Of a DNA stretch of 64,000 nt, positions 47,401-58,245 are shown in pieces (position 1 is the first letter of the stretch; each line of letters begins with the position of its first letter). The translations under genes were made by a program, and so were the position numbers. The stretch comes from Lojkania enalia (taxonomy: Eukaryota > Ascomycota > Dothideomycetes > Pleosporales): the NCBI GenBank assembly GCA_010094045.1, contig ML986774.1, positions 1-64,000 of the forward strand, in the 5' to 3' direction. The notes under the pieces were generated by a model. It did no database searches. It was not told where the DNA came from and saw only the letters and a list, made by a program, of their open reading frames with translations.

Positions 47401-49284
47401 CGCTGATGCAGTTGGCTTCCATGCGTTATTAACCATTAACAGCCAACTGACATGTGCCTATCCCATCCGCACACCCTCATCCCCGTCACCTACATACATA
47501 CTCTATATACAGCGCGTGCTCGCCATCCAGCCAATTGCAGCGCCCCTTCGCCTACTGCTGTGCGACCAGCCTCACATACCCGCGTGCATCTTGGATAGGA
47601 CTGGTTCACACTTCCTCGTGCACAGCCATGATGCTCAAATGAAGGCTTCTGTCCAAGGGGCCAGTGTAGCGAGATGAATGAGTGTGGAGAAGGGCCTGGC
47701 GGTGGCAGCCATCTGTTGCAGGATGGCCGCTGGCGCGCTTCTCCCCACCAGTCAGCCAGCATTATCCATCCAGATATCCTTGTGGCGTCGGCCCCGATAT
47801 GGTTTCTTTGATGACACAACACACTAAACAACCCCCTCGTGGGTGCTATGCGCGCTTCCTGCTCGCAATGGAACGCTGACCACTCATAGCAACAGCAAAA
47901 AGTTGGTAGTAATGGAAGCGGTTCGTGCCTTTGAACTGATTTTCCACTATGCAAGCCCAGCGTATCAGCCATTAGCACTGTTAATCCAGCATGAAATGCC
48001 ACCATCCACGTTGCTCTCCCAGCGTCCCAGCAATTCAAATTTCTCCAACGCCGCCGTGTGCCGTCGCCAGTTCCCCTGCCGCAGCAACGCTCCCCCGTCG
48101 TCGTTCTCACGCACAGAGCACAAAGCCAATCTAAATTAACCACTGCACACTCGGCCCCAACTGCCACCTGCAGCGTGCTTTCGCTCGCTCGCGAGCCCCT
48201 TATATACATACAAATGACGGCCTCGGGAACGAGACGCGTTGGGGCCTAGGGGTTATGGAACGAAGCTTCAAAGAAGCACCCGCGCGCGCACCAGCTCTCT
48301 CGACCAGCCTCTGACGCTACGGCGCGCCGGCCTTGAGCCTGTTAGCGCTCCAGTATGTCAACTGGTGACAGCCAGGCCAAGCACCGACAGTGGGAGCAAC
48401 CATGAGCCCTCGGAGGTGGATGGGAGTGCTTGTGCACGGTGCCGGGGTGCGTGCGTGCTCTCATCCATCCCGCACATCAGTTGGCACCAGCGGCACCGCC
48501 AACGGACAGGGGTTCATCAAACCTCCTTCCAGGCCAGTGCAAGATCGCCCTGTTGAAGCCAAGCCACCAGGGTGCACCAACGCGAGTGACCATTGCGGTC
48601 GTAGCGTATGGTGGTGTCCTTCGCCACTTTTAATCACTAGACACTCAGCCATACAGAGATTTTGTAGAATTCCCTTTTTCAGTCTCTGATTCTTTTCGTT
48701 CCTCCGCGGTTTTTTGCTTTTGGCTCCCTTCATTTTTAATATTGTGAATGTGCCATAGCCATCATTCTAGCGTGGTGGGAGCGGCGACCGTAGATAGGCT
48801 CTAAGTCTTGCCCACCAATCCTCAAACCTTTTTTTTTTTTTTTTTTAGCACCATTGTCCTCAACCATTACTCCATTGGGCACTTTGCCGTTCTCTGGGCC
48901 CCAGCTGTCGGAATCACGCCTACGGAATTGATTACGCCTAAAATCCCATGGCCTGGTTGATCGCCCGCAACCGTCCCCGCCTGCAACTCCCGACTACCCT
49001 CCAGATCTAGTGCGGGCCCCAACGTTTAGGAAGGCTCTTGCGCCTAACAGCCCAGGTACGTCTGCAGCTACTTTCTGAAATACTTTTGTGTAACCCTTCG
49101 TAACCACCATGTTCCGGCTCTGATTTCCCCAGATAACTCGATGCGCTAGAGGGCGTTGTGTCTGCTTTTCGAGAAGTGCGACGCCATAGCGCCTCCTATG
49201 GCTATAGGAGTGGATCGCCGTGTTGAAAAAGCTTCTTCTAGACTGAATCACGCGTTGCTTTTGCGCACGGTTGAAAGCAACGCA
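38402..49284. other. 10.9-kb gene-poor island
   Basis: No gene I can support. The left part (about 38.5-42.7 kb) is AT- and TpA-rich, with a run of 26 T at 39535-39560 and an AT microsatellite near 42554-42585. The right part (about 43-48.5 kb) is of normal base composition with only short ORFs. The longest, minus strand 47490-48209, has biased composition and no domain. Around 43540-44075 several frames carry short protein-like stretches that might be the remains of a gene, but I cannot name it. A 9-bp repeat (ATTGGTGGY, three to four copies) lies at about 46953-46980, and T18 at 48829-48846. The last kilobase should be the promoter of the Zn2Cys6 gene. Confidence 0.6.
39535..39560. repeat. 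poly-T tract (T26)
   Basis: Uninterrupted run of 26 T in otherwise AT-rich intergenic DNA. It could be a simple microsatellite or the poly-A end of an old retroelement copy inserted on the minus strand; nothing beside it lets me choose. Confidence 0.9.
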
Positions 49285-50717
49285 ATGTCCTATAATCCTT
49301 TGGCGCAAGTACCTGGAGTCAGCTTGCCCTTGACAGACATTTCTTCCATTCACAGCTCTGCAAACAGCGACCACGACCCCACCAACCCTAGGCAAGGAGT
49401 GTTACCTTCACTTCACCAGCATCAGCAAACCAGCAAGAAGAGGCGGTCTTCAAAGGGCAAAGTCCCTCCTGAAATTCGGCGGTCATCTTCAACACCACAT
49501 ATGCGGAATCTCGCCGTTGCAAGCTCCGGAGAACTGTCTCCGACAGCTGATAAACGAAGGAATAAGTTAGGATACCATCGGACCTCTGTCGCGTGTGGTA
49601 AGCACGACATCTGGGCCTTCGTCGTTAGATACATGTCACTAACTTGATTCACTTCAGGGCACTGCCGAAGAAGGAAAATTAGATGTCTTGTCGCTCAAGA
49701 CGATTCCCAAGGTCGCTGCGCAAATTGCATTCGATTGAAGAAAGAATGCAACTTCTACCCGGTTGAGCAGAACCCCGAGAACCAGCGTTCTCAGACGAAT
49801 GCTGCGAAAGAGGCTGGGTCCGCTGCACCGGCATCCTCAACCACATCTTCACCCCGCCACCCTCCCTCGGCTTCTGGTGAGAAGGCCGAAGAATTCCGTT
49901 CGCCATACGCCGGAGCACCTCCTAGCGCGACAGCATCTAGGTTCGGTGTACAGAGTGGTCCAGATGTGGAGTCTAAGCCCGCCGCACACTCCAATTCAAG
50001 TAAGGGTGCGCGTTTTGTCACAACAAAAGTTGTTGCTAATTGATCCCAGCATCCATACCGCGTCCCCCGTACGCTTACCCTCATGCAATAGAGACGCAGT
50101 GGCCTACCACTGGTTTTCTACCATCATCTTCCGTAGGAGAAAGTTCCCCGTCTTCTTCGGGTTATTGGCGGCCGTCTCCGTCTGCGGCGACTTCGAACTA
50201 TGGTAGCGAGTCCAATTTCTCTGGTGGTCAGACTCCGACAACAATGAGCACAGCTTCAAATATGTCTTACGGTGGACACCATGATACCCACGGATGGGGA
50301 CATCCGAATATGCAACCGCCGGCACGATCAATGTCATATGGTAACATCGAGGGTTTACCCCAGAATTACTCAAACCAGGGCCTCGGCATTCAACAGGACT
50401 TTCCGCGCCGTCCATCCCCTTACGGCTACCCCCCTACGATTGACACTCACCCTTCAACTATACAATGTACTACTCTCGGAGATGCTACATCAGCGCCGCT
50501 TTCTGCGCCAATCCTACCAAACCAACAATACCCTTACTCGCAAAACTGGAATCCGTACGGAGGGGTACAGAATCCGCCCCACGAGATGCCCGTGCCCAGC
50601 CGCTCAATGAGTGTACAGTGGTATGCTGAGCCCACCTTAGACCAGGTTCAGGAAGAAGGGATACCGCCAATGGCGTACAATCATCATCCAATGCAACAGT
50701 ACTACTCTGAAGCTTGA
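49285..50717 (+). CDS. Zn(II)2Cys6 transcription factor
   Basis: Fungal binuclear zinc-cluster DNA-binding protein. Three exons, 49285..49597, 49658..49999 and 50050..50717, give 440 aa; introns are 60 and 50 bp. The first intron falls inside the zinc cluster. Splicing restores C104-x2-C107-x6-C114-x10-C125-x2-C128-x6-C135 (ACGHCRRRKIRC .. CANCIRLKKEC). The cluster is preceded by a Ser/Lys-rich segment and followed by low-complexity Ser/Pro/Tyr-rich sequence. No coiled-coil dimerisation helix or fungal-specific middle homology domain is evident, so it may act as a monomer or with partners. The start is the ATG of MSYNPLAQVPG; an in-frame ATG at 49198 would add 29 residues. The target genes are unknown and no metabolic cluster adjoins it. 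Confidence 0.9.
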
Positions 50718-53700
50718 GATTATAGAAAAGGATTTTCCTTCGCATTTTCGTGGAACTCATTCCATTAAAATTTCTCGGAGTTTATAGAACGCTTTGGCAA
50801 ATATTCCATTTCTGCAGCGTTCGCATAGGGGATCTGGTCCACGGTTGATTTTCACGGCGCTTAAACTACGATGGAAGTAAGGTACAGGATTGAATGGGAG
50901 ATGGCGTCACGGAATACGAAAAGTACTCGGGCCAGGATGCTTGAGTGATCACTTCTTGATACCGGTTGCGGCAACCCTGCAACACTTTTAAATTCCTGCT
51001 CGAAAGTAGCGTCTTTCGACGCATACTTTGCCGAGGTCGGATATATCCGCTAGCTTTCCCGTCTCAGGATCTTTGTTGTCTATCGGATGTCTTGACCTTT
51101 TTTCCGGATCGCGCGAGATAACCTGGTGACACGTATGGAATTCATACGTACGAGTAGCAAATGGTTCTTCAAGACGACCTTGAAGAAATGGGCAAGAATT
51201 AGGTTTCACGGCACATTTGTAAGATACTATGCAAATTTAGTCGTAGTTAATTATCAAATCAGCATTCTTGCAAGACAATCCAAGCCTCTGCGCTGATCCA
51301 CAGTGCTTTATCTTGGCTGTAGTTTCCCCACACTCGTGACTTAACAATCTGATACTTGTACTGTTTCCTTGTATACTTGCACCAATGGCTAACTCCAGAT
51401 CACCTCTAACTTTAGAAATCACGATACGACGGTCGAACCTTATTCAGCCTCGAGATTTCAGGACCCCCTGGCTAGAATACAGTTTCTCTACGCCGCGTAC
51501 CACGCTACGCCGTAGTTTAGCGATTTTTGGGCATCAACGAAAAAAAGTCGACCATGCGATCATACGTCTCCCCTAACCTTCCCTCTCGGACCACGGGGGT
51601 TTTTCCGAAATCCAGCTAGCCGCATATGCCAACGCTGGCAGACTCCTACTTCCATCGATCATGTAATCTATCGTACATGCATGCACAACTATGCACCACC
51701 CTGCAACGAAAAACGCACCGAAGCCTACAACGAAAGGTCCTGCATACGAAGAAGCACCTGCAGAGGGCTGCGCTATCTTCGCGTGTCTACCCCGGCCAGG
51801 AAACAGGTAAATACACTCAGAAACGACCGGCGCTCAGGGTCCTCTCCTCTACTCTCCAGTAGCTCTAACGTAAGAAATTCAATACATAACAAAGCTTCGC
51901 ACGCCTAACTATTTGCCTCACCACTCATAGATTTTTTTTTTTTTTTTTTCCGTAAGGGCATTTTGGAAGGAACTGTCTGCAACAACTACGCCAAGTCTAT
52001 TCTGCGGGGTAAAGAGCTAGTACTGTAAGCTCCTCCGGCTCGCCTTCTACACGAAGCTAAGGGGGAATTATGTGGCCGGGAGCGGGTCTCTGAGGAGCCA
52101 TCGCACCGTATGACACAGTTCTGTTTTGGACTGGGACAGACCAGTTAGGCCCGCGGGCGGATGTTGATCGTTAGCGCGCTGCGTGTGTAAGTAGAATGAA
52201 TGCCTCGGTAAGTGATTCCGAGGGAGTTTAGGGCCGTATTACTTCGTGGCATCACGTTCGTTCGACTTTTTTTTGTGGGCCTTCGTCATCATCAAAGTTT
52301 CCATCGGAGCCGAGAGGCGTACGGCAAGCTTTCGGAAGTGAGATACGATCCAGTTGCTAGTTGCTGGATTGTGGATGCTGGGAAAAAGGACTGGAGAGGA
52401 ATATAGGCCGAGTGGAGATACTCAAGCGCTGGGCATCCTGCAATCTACGCTGATATAGTTTGCGTTGTTGCGTGCTACAGACGCCGACGTAGTACAAACG
52501 CGATGAGAGCCATGTTTCAAGGCTGGACGGCTTAGAAGGGCCGAAGGGTTTTGCAGAAACCCAAAGGAGCGGAGAGGAGAAGAGAGGAGAGGCTTGGCGG
52601 GCCTTGATTATTCTAGTCACGTGATAAATAGGGATCGTACGATGGACACGGGAATGCTCGCATTTCACGCCTGCATAGACGTCCAGAACGTCCGGGATGT
52701 TCTCAAGAAACATCAAGGTCTTTCGGCCAGCGTTCCACCATTATCACACCGGCTATTCTCTTTGTCGCTTTTCTATCTCATGGGCTCGTTGTCTATTTTA
52801 GTCTCTCCTACTCACGCGTCATAGCCTATTCGCAACAGCATATCGATTATTTTGCTAGTAGTTCAGAGATTCTAGATTCTTCGACATACAGCATCGACGT
52901 CGCGCTACTTGACCAGTGCGTACCATCCCGACGGGAGCGCACGCCAAATTGTGCAGCACCTAATACCCTCCCCAGGTAAACCAAGCACAAAGCTGCTCAA
53001 CACAGGACATCCGGGTACCAACACCGACGACTGCAAGATTTCGGATGCTGTCCCGGATTCCCAGTGTCTGCTGATTAGTTTAACCCACATACTAGTCCTT
53101 TCCCTTTTCACACCTTTGCGTTTGTATTTTGCGTCCCGGGAAATCTGGATATACATATCAAGTGGTAATAACTCCCAGGATCGAAATCTCACATTGACAT
53201 GAGGAAAGCTATCTCTATGCGTTGAGCTACTTGTCAACGGTTTTCCTAGGCTACGCTCCCGACATACGACAACTCTAAATCTAGCCCATCTAACTACCTT
53301 TAGACTTAATATTCAAGGCACTTTCAGCCGGCCCCGCAATCCTGCGCATGCGATGAAGAATGTGAGGGAACAAATAGCAAAATATAATGAAAAAGTGTTA
53401 GTTACATTGTCGGAATATACCGGCATTGCAATCGAAATACATAAATCCTTTCTCTATGTATCCGTACCAGAAGTATTTAGTCCCAGAATCACGGGATATA
53501 GTTGGCGGATACCATTAGAATTCCCGACACGCATTTCTTTCCCAATATCTTCGATCCAGGTTTTCTTCTTGACCATGTTTTACATTTCATCCTCAGTAAT
53601 CACTTACTTTCGTAATCGTACAAGGTTGCCCTCCGTCTTGTTGCGCACCGGCCGTGTCCAGGTACGTCTCAGCTCTATATACCATCTATCTAAGAAGTGA

Positions 53701-54857
53701 TCGAAAGGCCCAGATGCAGCTCTACCGCATAGACGTGAAAGTGAGGATGTTTGCTCTACAGTGAGGGTGGCTGAAGTTGGCTATTCGCTACATCCAATTG
53801 CCGTTCACCACACTTGCCAGCTCGGCGACAGCGCCGTACTGGAGACAAACCACCTTACCGATGCGCTAGCTAGCAAGACTATCTCTGCAAGTGTCGCGCC
53901 TGGCATCTTTGAAAAAAGTATAAGAGGTGGAGTTGTCACACGGAGCCCCTGACGTTTTGTGTGACATAACCATTTATATCATCCATATCCTCCACACAGT
54001 GTTCCTCCCCCTTTGGTTTTGGCGATCAAATAGACTCGTTCTGTACCGCGCTCCTATGCTTATTGATCTAGATCAGGGTTCCCTCAGGATATCTGCCCGT
54101 ATAGAGCTTCTTCGACAGTTTTCATAATGCTTCTGTGCGGCCATGAGACCGCTTCCACATAGGACAGCGCATGTGCCCCGTGTGGATACCACTATTCCAG
54201 AGCGAGCCTGAAAGAATCTAGCCCGAAGACCCTAACCCCTGTCATCAGGCTGCTAAATTATCTCTGCGATGATATATCACTTTTTTACCTTCTATGAATC
54301 CTGTCCAGATTCCGGATAACTGCCATCCCGATGCAAAATATGTGTGAATCACTGATTAAACAAATGTGAGCAGCCGAGCTCTTGCCGCGTTATTTGGTCA
54401 AAAGTGAGGGCGCGGACATGACAGCGGTAAGCTACCTGGTCGATGATTGGCATTAGATTGACCGCTATTTTATGACGAGGGATTGGATTAGTTGGGGATA
54501 CAGGTTTCGCAGTTCTTGTATAACTTTCACTCGCTCAGCGATGTTGATATCGCCATTTTGAGGAGTGGAGGTGTAGGAGTGGAGGCACTTGCTCGAGTTT
54601 AAAGTAGCTATGACCCTCGCTCTCCGGCTTGTGTCAATGGGAAGATTTCACGGGTGCGTCTTTATGTGAGATCGAGATTCCTTTCCTGTTTCTCTCTTGC
54701 TTAGGCCTTGATCCGCATTTCTACCTGCATCCCATAGCCCTCTCAGTGTCGATTAAAGGCTTAACCTTCTCTAGGGTTCTTCGACCGTTACACCATATTT
54801 TTCATCGTTGAATCTTCTAGGTTCTCCACCGTTCCCCATTGATCCCCAGCGCAGAAG
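50718..54857. other. 4.1-kb gene-free region
   Basis: Between the zinc-cluster gene and the broken coiled-coil gene. It contains a poly-T run at about 51932-51950 and scattered ORFs under 120 codons without domains. I find no tRNA, terminal repeats or transposase remains by eye. Confidence 0.5.
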
Positions 54858-57245
54858 ATGCCAAGCTCCAATCCCAGTCGCAATGAGAACGGCTGGAGAT
54901 ACTTCCCGTCAACGTCCCAGAATGCTGGGAATAAACGGAGATACCTCTGGTCGCCCAGCCCAGTCTGGTATCCCACTTCACCGTCATGTCGTGGTGACCA
55001 GAGGCTGTTCAATGCCATAGAATTCATGAGCAGGAAGTCTCAGGGCCATAAGGTCAGAGCAGCGGGCGAGGCGAGCCAGTCTGTGAGCCCCCACCCTCTT
55101 CCTCCATTGGCCCCGTTGAAGATGGACAAGGGACGGTGATTGTTCATGGGCTGATAGCAAGAGAAAGTAGCAAGGGGAAATAGAAACAGATTGTTAAGGA
55201 TCCGTCCTTGGCGGCTCCATCCAAGAGGAACAAATTGACGGACGGAAACGTAGTTGAAGCCGTTAGTGGGAGCCCCACGTATTTGGTTGCCGGTCGGCAG
55301 TCAGAATTCACGAAGGAGATCATGAATAGCTCCCGCGACGAGAATTTGGAAGTTCGACAGAGTATCGATGAAGTTGCGACATCGATTGTGCAGGAACAGA
55401 TGGATGTCGGAAGCCTTCGCCATCGGTTCAACCAATACATCCATGGAGCCGAAAAGATTGGGTGCGACACATTGGATCCCCTCGCAAAGCTTCTTGCAAA
55501 TTAAGTCACTCGTAAAGGAATGTCCAATGAATTGGAAACCCTTAGGAAGATTTTTGCGGATTCTGAGAGGGGCAATACGGAGAACATTGATTCGGTGTCT
55601 AAGAGGCTCAAAAGTCAGCTCAGAGAGGCTCAGACTAGCGTCGCAAAGTATGTAGCTACGATCCAAGAGAGCGTAATCCTGAATGTCCTTCAGCCAACCC
55701 AAAGGGATATTGCCTCCCTAAAGTCCCAACAAAATGGCCGAACTCGAATGTATGACGAGGAGAAAGCGGCATTAGGGGAAATCGACGACAAAATCACAGC
55801 ACTGGAAGCCCAACATAACTCGCTTACAACCGCTGCGAAAAAGCGGTTCGAACACTTCGAAATATGACATGAGCAACAGGCCAACGACAAATTCGCAGCG
55901 TTAGAAGCCAAATACAAGTTGGTTGCTGTCACTCAGGAAAGCCGTTTTAGAAAACTCGAAACACAATATGAGCAGCAGGCCAGCGACCTCGGTTCCCTCA
56001 AAAAGATTGAGTATCAAGAGCTTCGGCTAAAGGAGAAAGATGTCAACATTACAGAGCTTGAATAGGTCCTCGAATGCGCAAGGATGACTTAAAACAATCA
56101 CTACAAGTAGGTAATTATGAAAGCAGCGAGCGAACGAAAGCGCACATAGAGCAAGTCGAGGAGAAGATCGATTCCTTCAGAAAGAAGATTGAGCATTAGA
56201 ATCTCCAAGTGGAGGAGAAAGATAGAGAGATTATAAAACTTGAATTAGTCCTTGAGTGTGCGAGGAGCGACTGTAACAAATCACTACAAGCAATTATGGA
56301 ATTAGCAATACAATGGAAGCGCATGAGAAGGTCATGGGAAAGATTAGGTCTCTCAAAGAGAGGATTGAGCATCAATATCTCTAGCTAAAGAAGGAAGATG
56401 CACCAATCACAACACTCGGACAGGCACTTGAAGGCATGAGGGTCTTCTGGAATAAGTTATCACCACAAAATAATGAAGTTAGTGAGAGGATCAAAGAGTT
56501 CCAAAAGGAAGCCTAGGAAAGGAAGGACAGCGCCTTCAAGAAGATACAAACTACTGCGGACGCAAAGAAGCTAGCAGTGGATCAGGTAGAAGAGCATTGT
56601 AAAATGATGGGTTTTGGATCTTCCACTTGGCTGACACCGAGTGCTTCACAGCGGATCCGGGTCGCCAACTGCAGCAATGAGTCATGCATTATGGAAGAGG
56701 TCCGTACCGGAGTGGTGGCCGTCATTGGCAACTTCAAAGCCGAACTATCTACAGACATAGAGACTTTGAAAAGTGAGTAGAAGGACGGGGCATCGAATGC
56801 GGGTGACAAGAATCCTACTCCCAACGGCTCAACCAATTCAGTGTGCCACACTCTGAAGGAGGATGAATTTGAAAAGGTCATGCTCGTAATGAAAGAGCCC
56901 TAGAGGGGGCACGAATTGATACTCTCGGCGACGAATGAATGGATGAATCAGGCCCTCGGCCAGATCGACTATGTCATGAATACCAGATTCGATGCCGGCA
57001 AAACCGACCTTCATAAGCTAGCTAATGAAGTCGCTAGCATCTGTGGAGTGATCGAAAGGCTCGAGAATCGTCATGATAAAGTTTATTCCTCCTTTGAAAA
57101 GGCTCATATTCAGAATCTTAACGCACACTAGAAAGAGACAACATTGAACTAGCTCGTAGTAATACCACGTCGGCTCCTCATCGCCCATCAAAAACAACAT
57201 GTGGCTGCAATGCGAGGACAGCACCCCACCGGACAAGCCATCTAA
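54858..57245 (+). pseudogene. broken coiled-coil protein gene with internal repeats and many TAG stops
   Basis: About 2.4 kb of continuous coding-like sequence (Glu/Lys/Gln-rich heptads) interrupted by in-frame stops and a few single-base shifts. It starts at ATG 54858 (MPSSNPSRNENGWRYF). In the next register the stops are TAG 55181, TAA 55502, TGA 55865 and TAG 56063. After a shift near 56085 comes TAG 56197. After another near 56300 come TAG 56382, 56514, 56778, 56901, 57129 and 57150, with a final TAA at 57243. That makes nine TAG of eleven premature stops. Three imperfect repeats of about 60 aa (around 56000, 56185 and 56360) share I-E-[YH]-Q..L.[LV]..KD and VLECAR-like blocks. In sister repeats the stop columns are Gln codons. 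The family is unknown to me. Decay by C-to-T change is the simplest reading. Confidence 0.75.
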
Positions 57246-58245
57246 TCTCAATGCCTGCACCACGCTACCTGGCATCAGATTTCCCATACCCAAACAATCT
57301 CAAGCTATCATTTTGGACAACCATCCCAAAATCCCCACCTCATCCAACAGCCCTCAACGCCCATCCACTCCCCAAGCCACCCACTTCAGACAGCGCCCAA
57401 CACCCATCCAATTTCAAAAAACAGCCGCAGCCAATACCCTACAATGACTAAGTCTTCAGCAAAGTCCCCAAACCCTGATGTTCCTTAAACCCAGCACTCT
57501 ATGACATCATCTCCTTCACTCCCTTTCATTAACCAACCTAAAAGCGCTACCGGCATGAAACAAGAAACCTAAATAGTGGGGAAGAAGCATATATACGTAT
57601 TTTAGCATAGGGAGGCATCTCTAGCACGTAACGATGGCCATGAATCTACATCGCACTTTCCAAATCACAAGCAACAACTTAATCTCCCTATGAAATACCA
57701 CCCATCGGTTCTGGAAAGGACTCGGCATTCTGCACCTATCGGTCTTTCATTAATCACGCTAGGAATATCAATGGGGCATGGAACCGGGTAATTAATCGGG
57801 GCGGGAGTAGCATGTTTATATACTGTACTTTTACGACTCAACTCTCACCGCAAAATCAACTATTCAGCCCCCCCCCCCCCCCCCTTTTGAAACTCGCCAA
57901 CCTTCTAACCTACCATCCCAGCACCACCACAACATCACACACAGACTTCCAAACCACAACTCACGCACATACAGAGTCTAATCATTCATTACCTCTACTC
58001 TTACACTACCTGCTAGCTCCATACCTAGAAACTACCCTTCACCGCTCCCCCAACGCCCATCGCGCCCCAAACCATAGTATGCCATAAAAAGGGAAAAAGA
58101 AAAAACCTATTGTTTCATACACCCCACCGCATTAACCCATCCCAATCAATCATGCAGCCAAAATCCTCACAAACCGAATCAACCAAAAATAAAAGCAGAG
58201 TCATGAAGCGGCTCCAACAATGCTAATCCCCAAACTGCATCCAGC
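57246..58245. other. intergenic region with poly-C tract
   Basis: 1 kb between the broken coiled-coil gene and the stop of the Sid2-type kinase. A run of 17 C at 57868-57884 is followed by a C/A-rich strand. It should include the kinase 3' UTR. No gene seen. Confidence 0.55.
57868..57884. repeat. poly-C tract (C17)
   Basis: Seventeen consecutive C residues followed by TTTT. Such G/C homopolymers are rare in fungal DNA and often length-variable. On the minus strand it is a G-run downstream of the kinase gene. Confidence 0.9.

Noticed and set aside
47490..48209. 239-codon minus-strand ORF
   Set aside because: Longest ORF in the gene-poor island, but Trp/Cys/Arg-rich with no domain, and surrounded by equally long random frames in GC-richer DNA.
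53353..53700. 115-codon plus-strand ORF
   Set aside because: Isolated, AT-rich, no domain, no splice partners found.
54858..57245. TAG read as glutamine (altered code) in the coiled-coil gene
   Set aside because: facA, the ADAM gene and the Hsp9/12 gene in the same window end in TAG, and this gene also has TAA, TGA and frameshifts.
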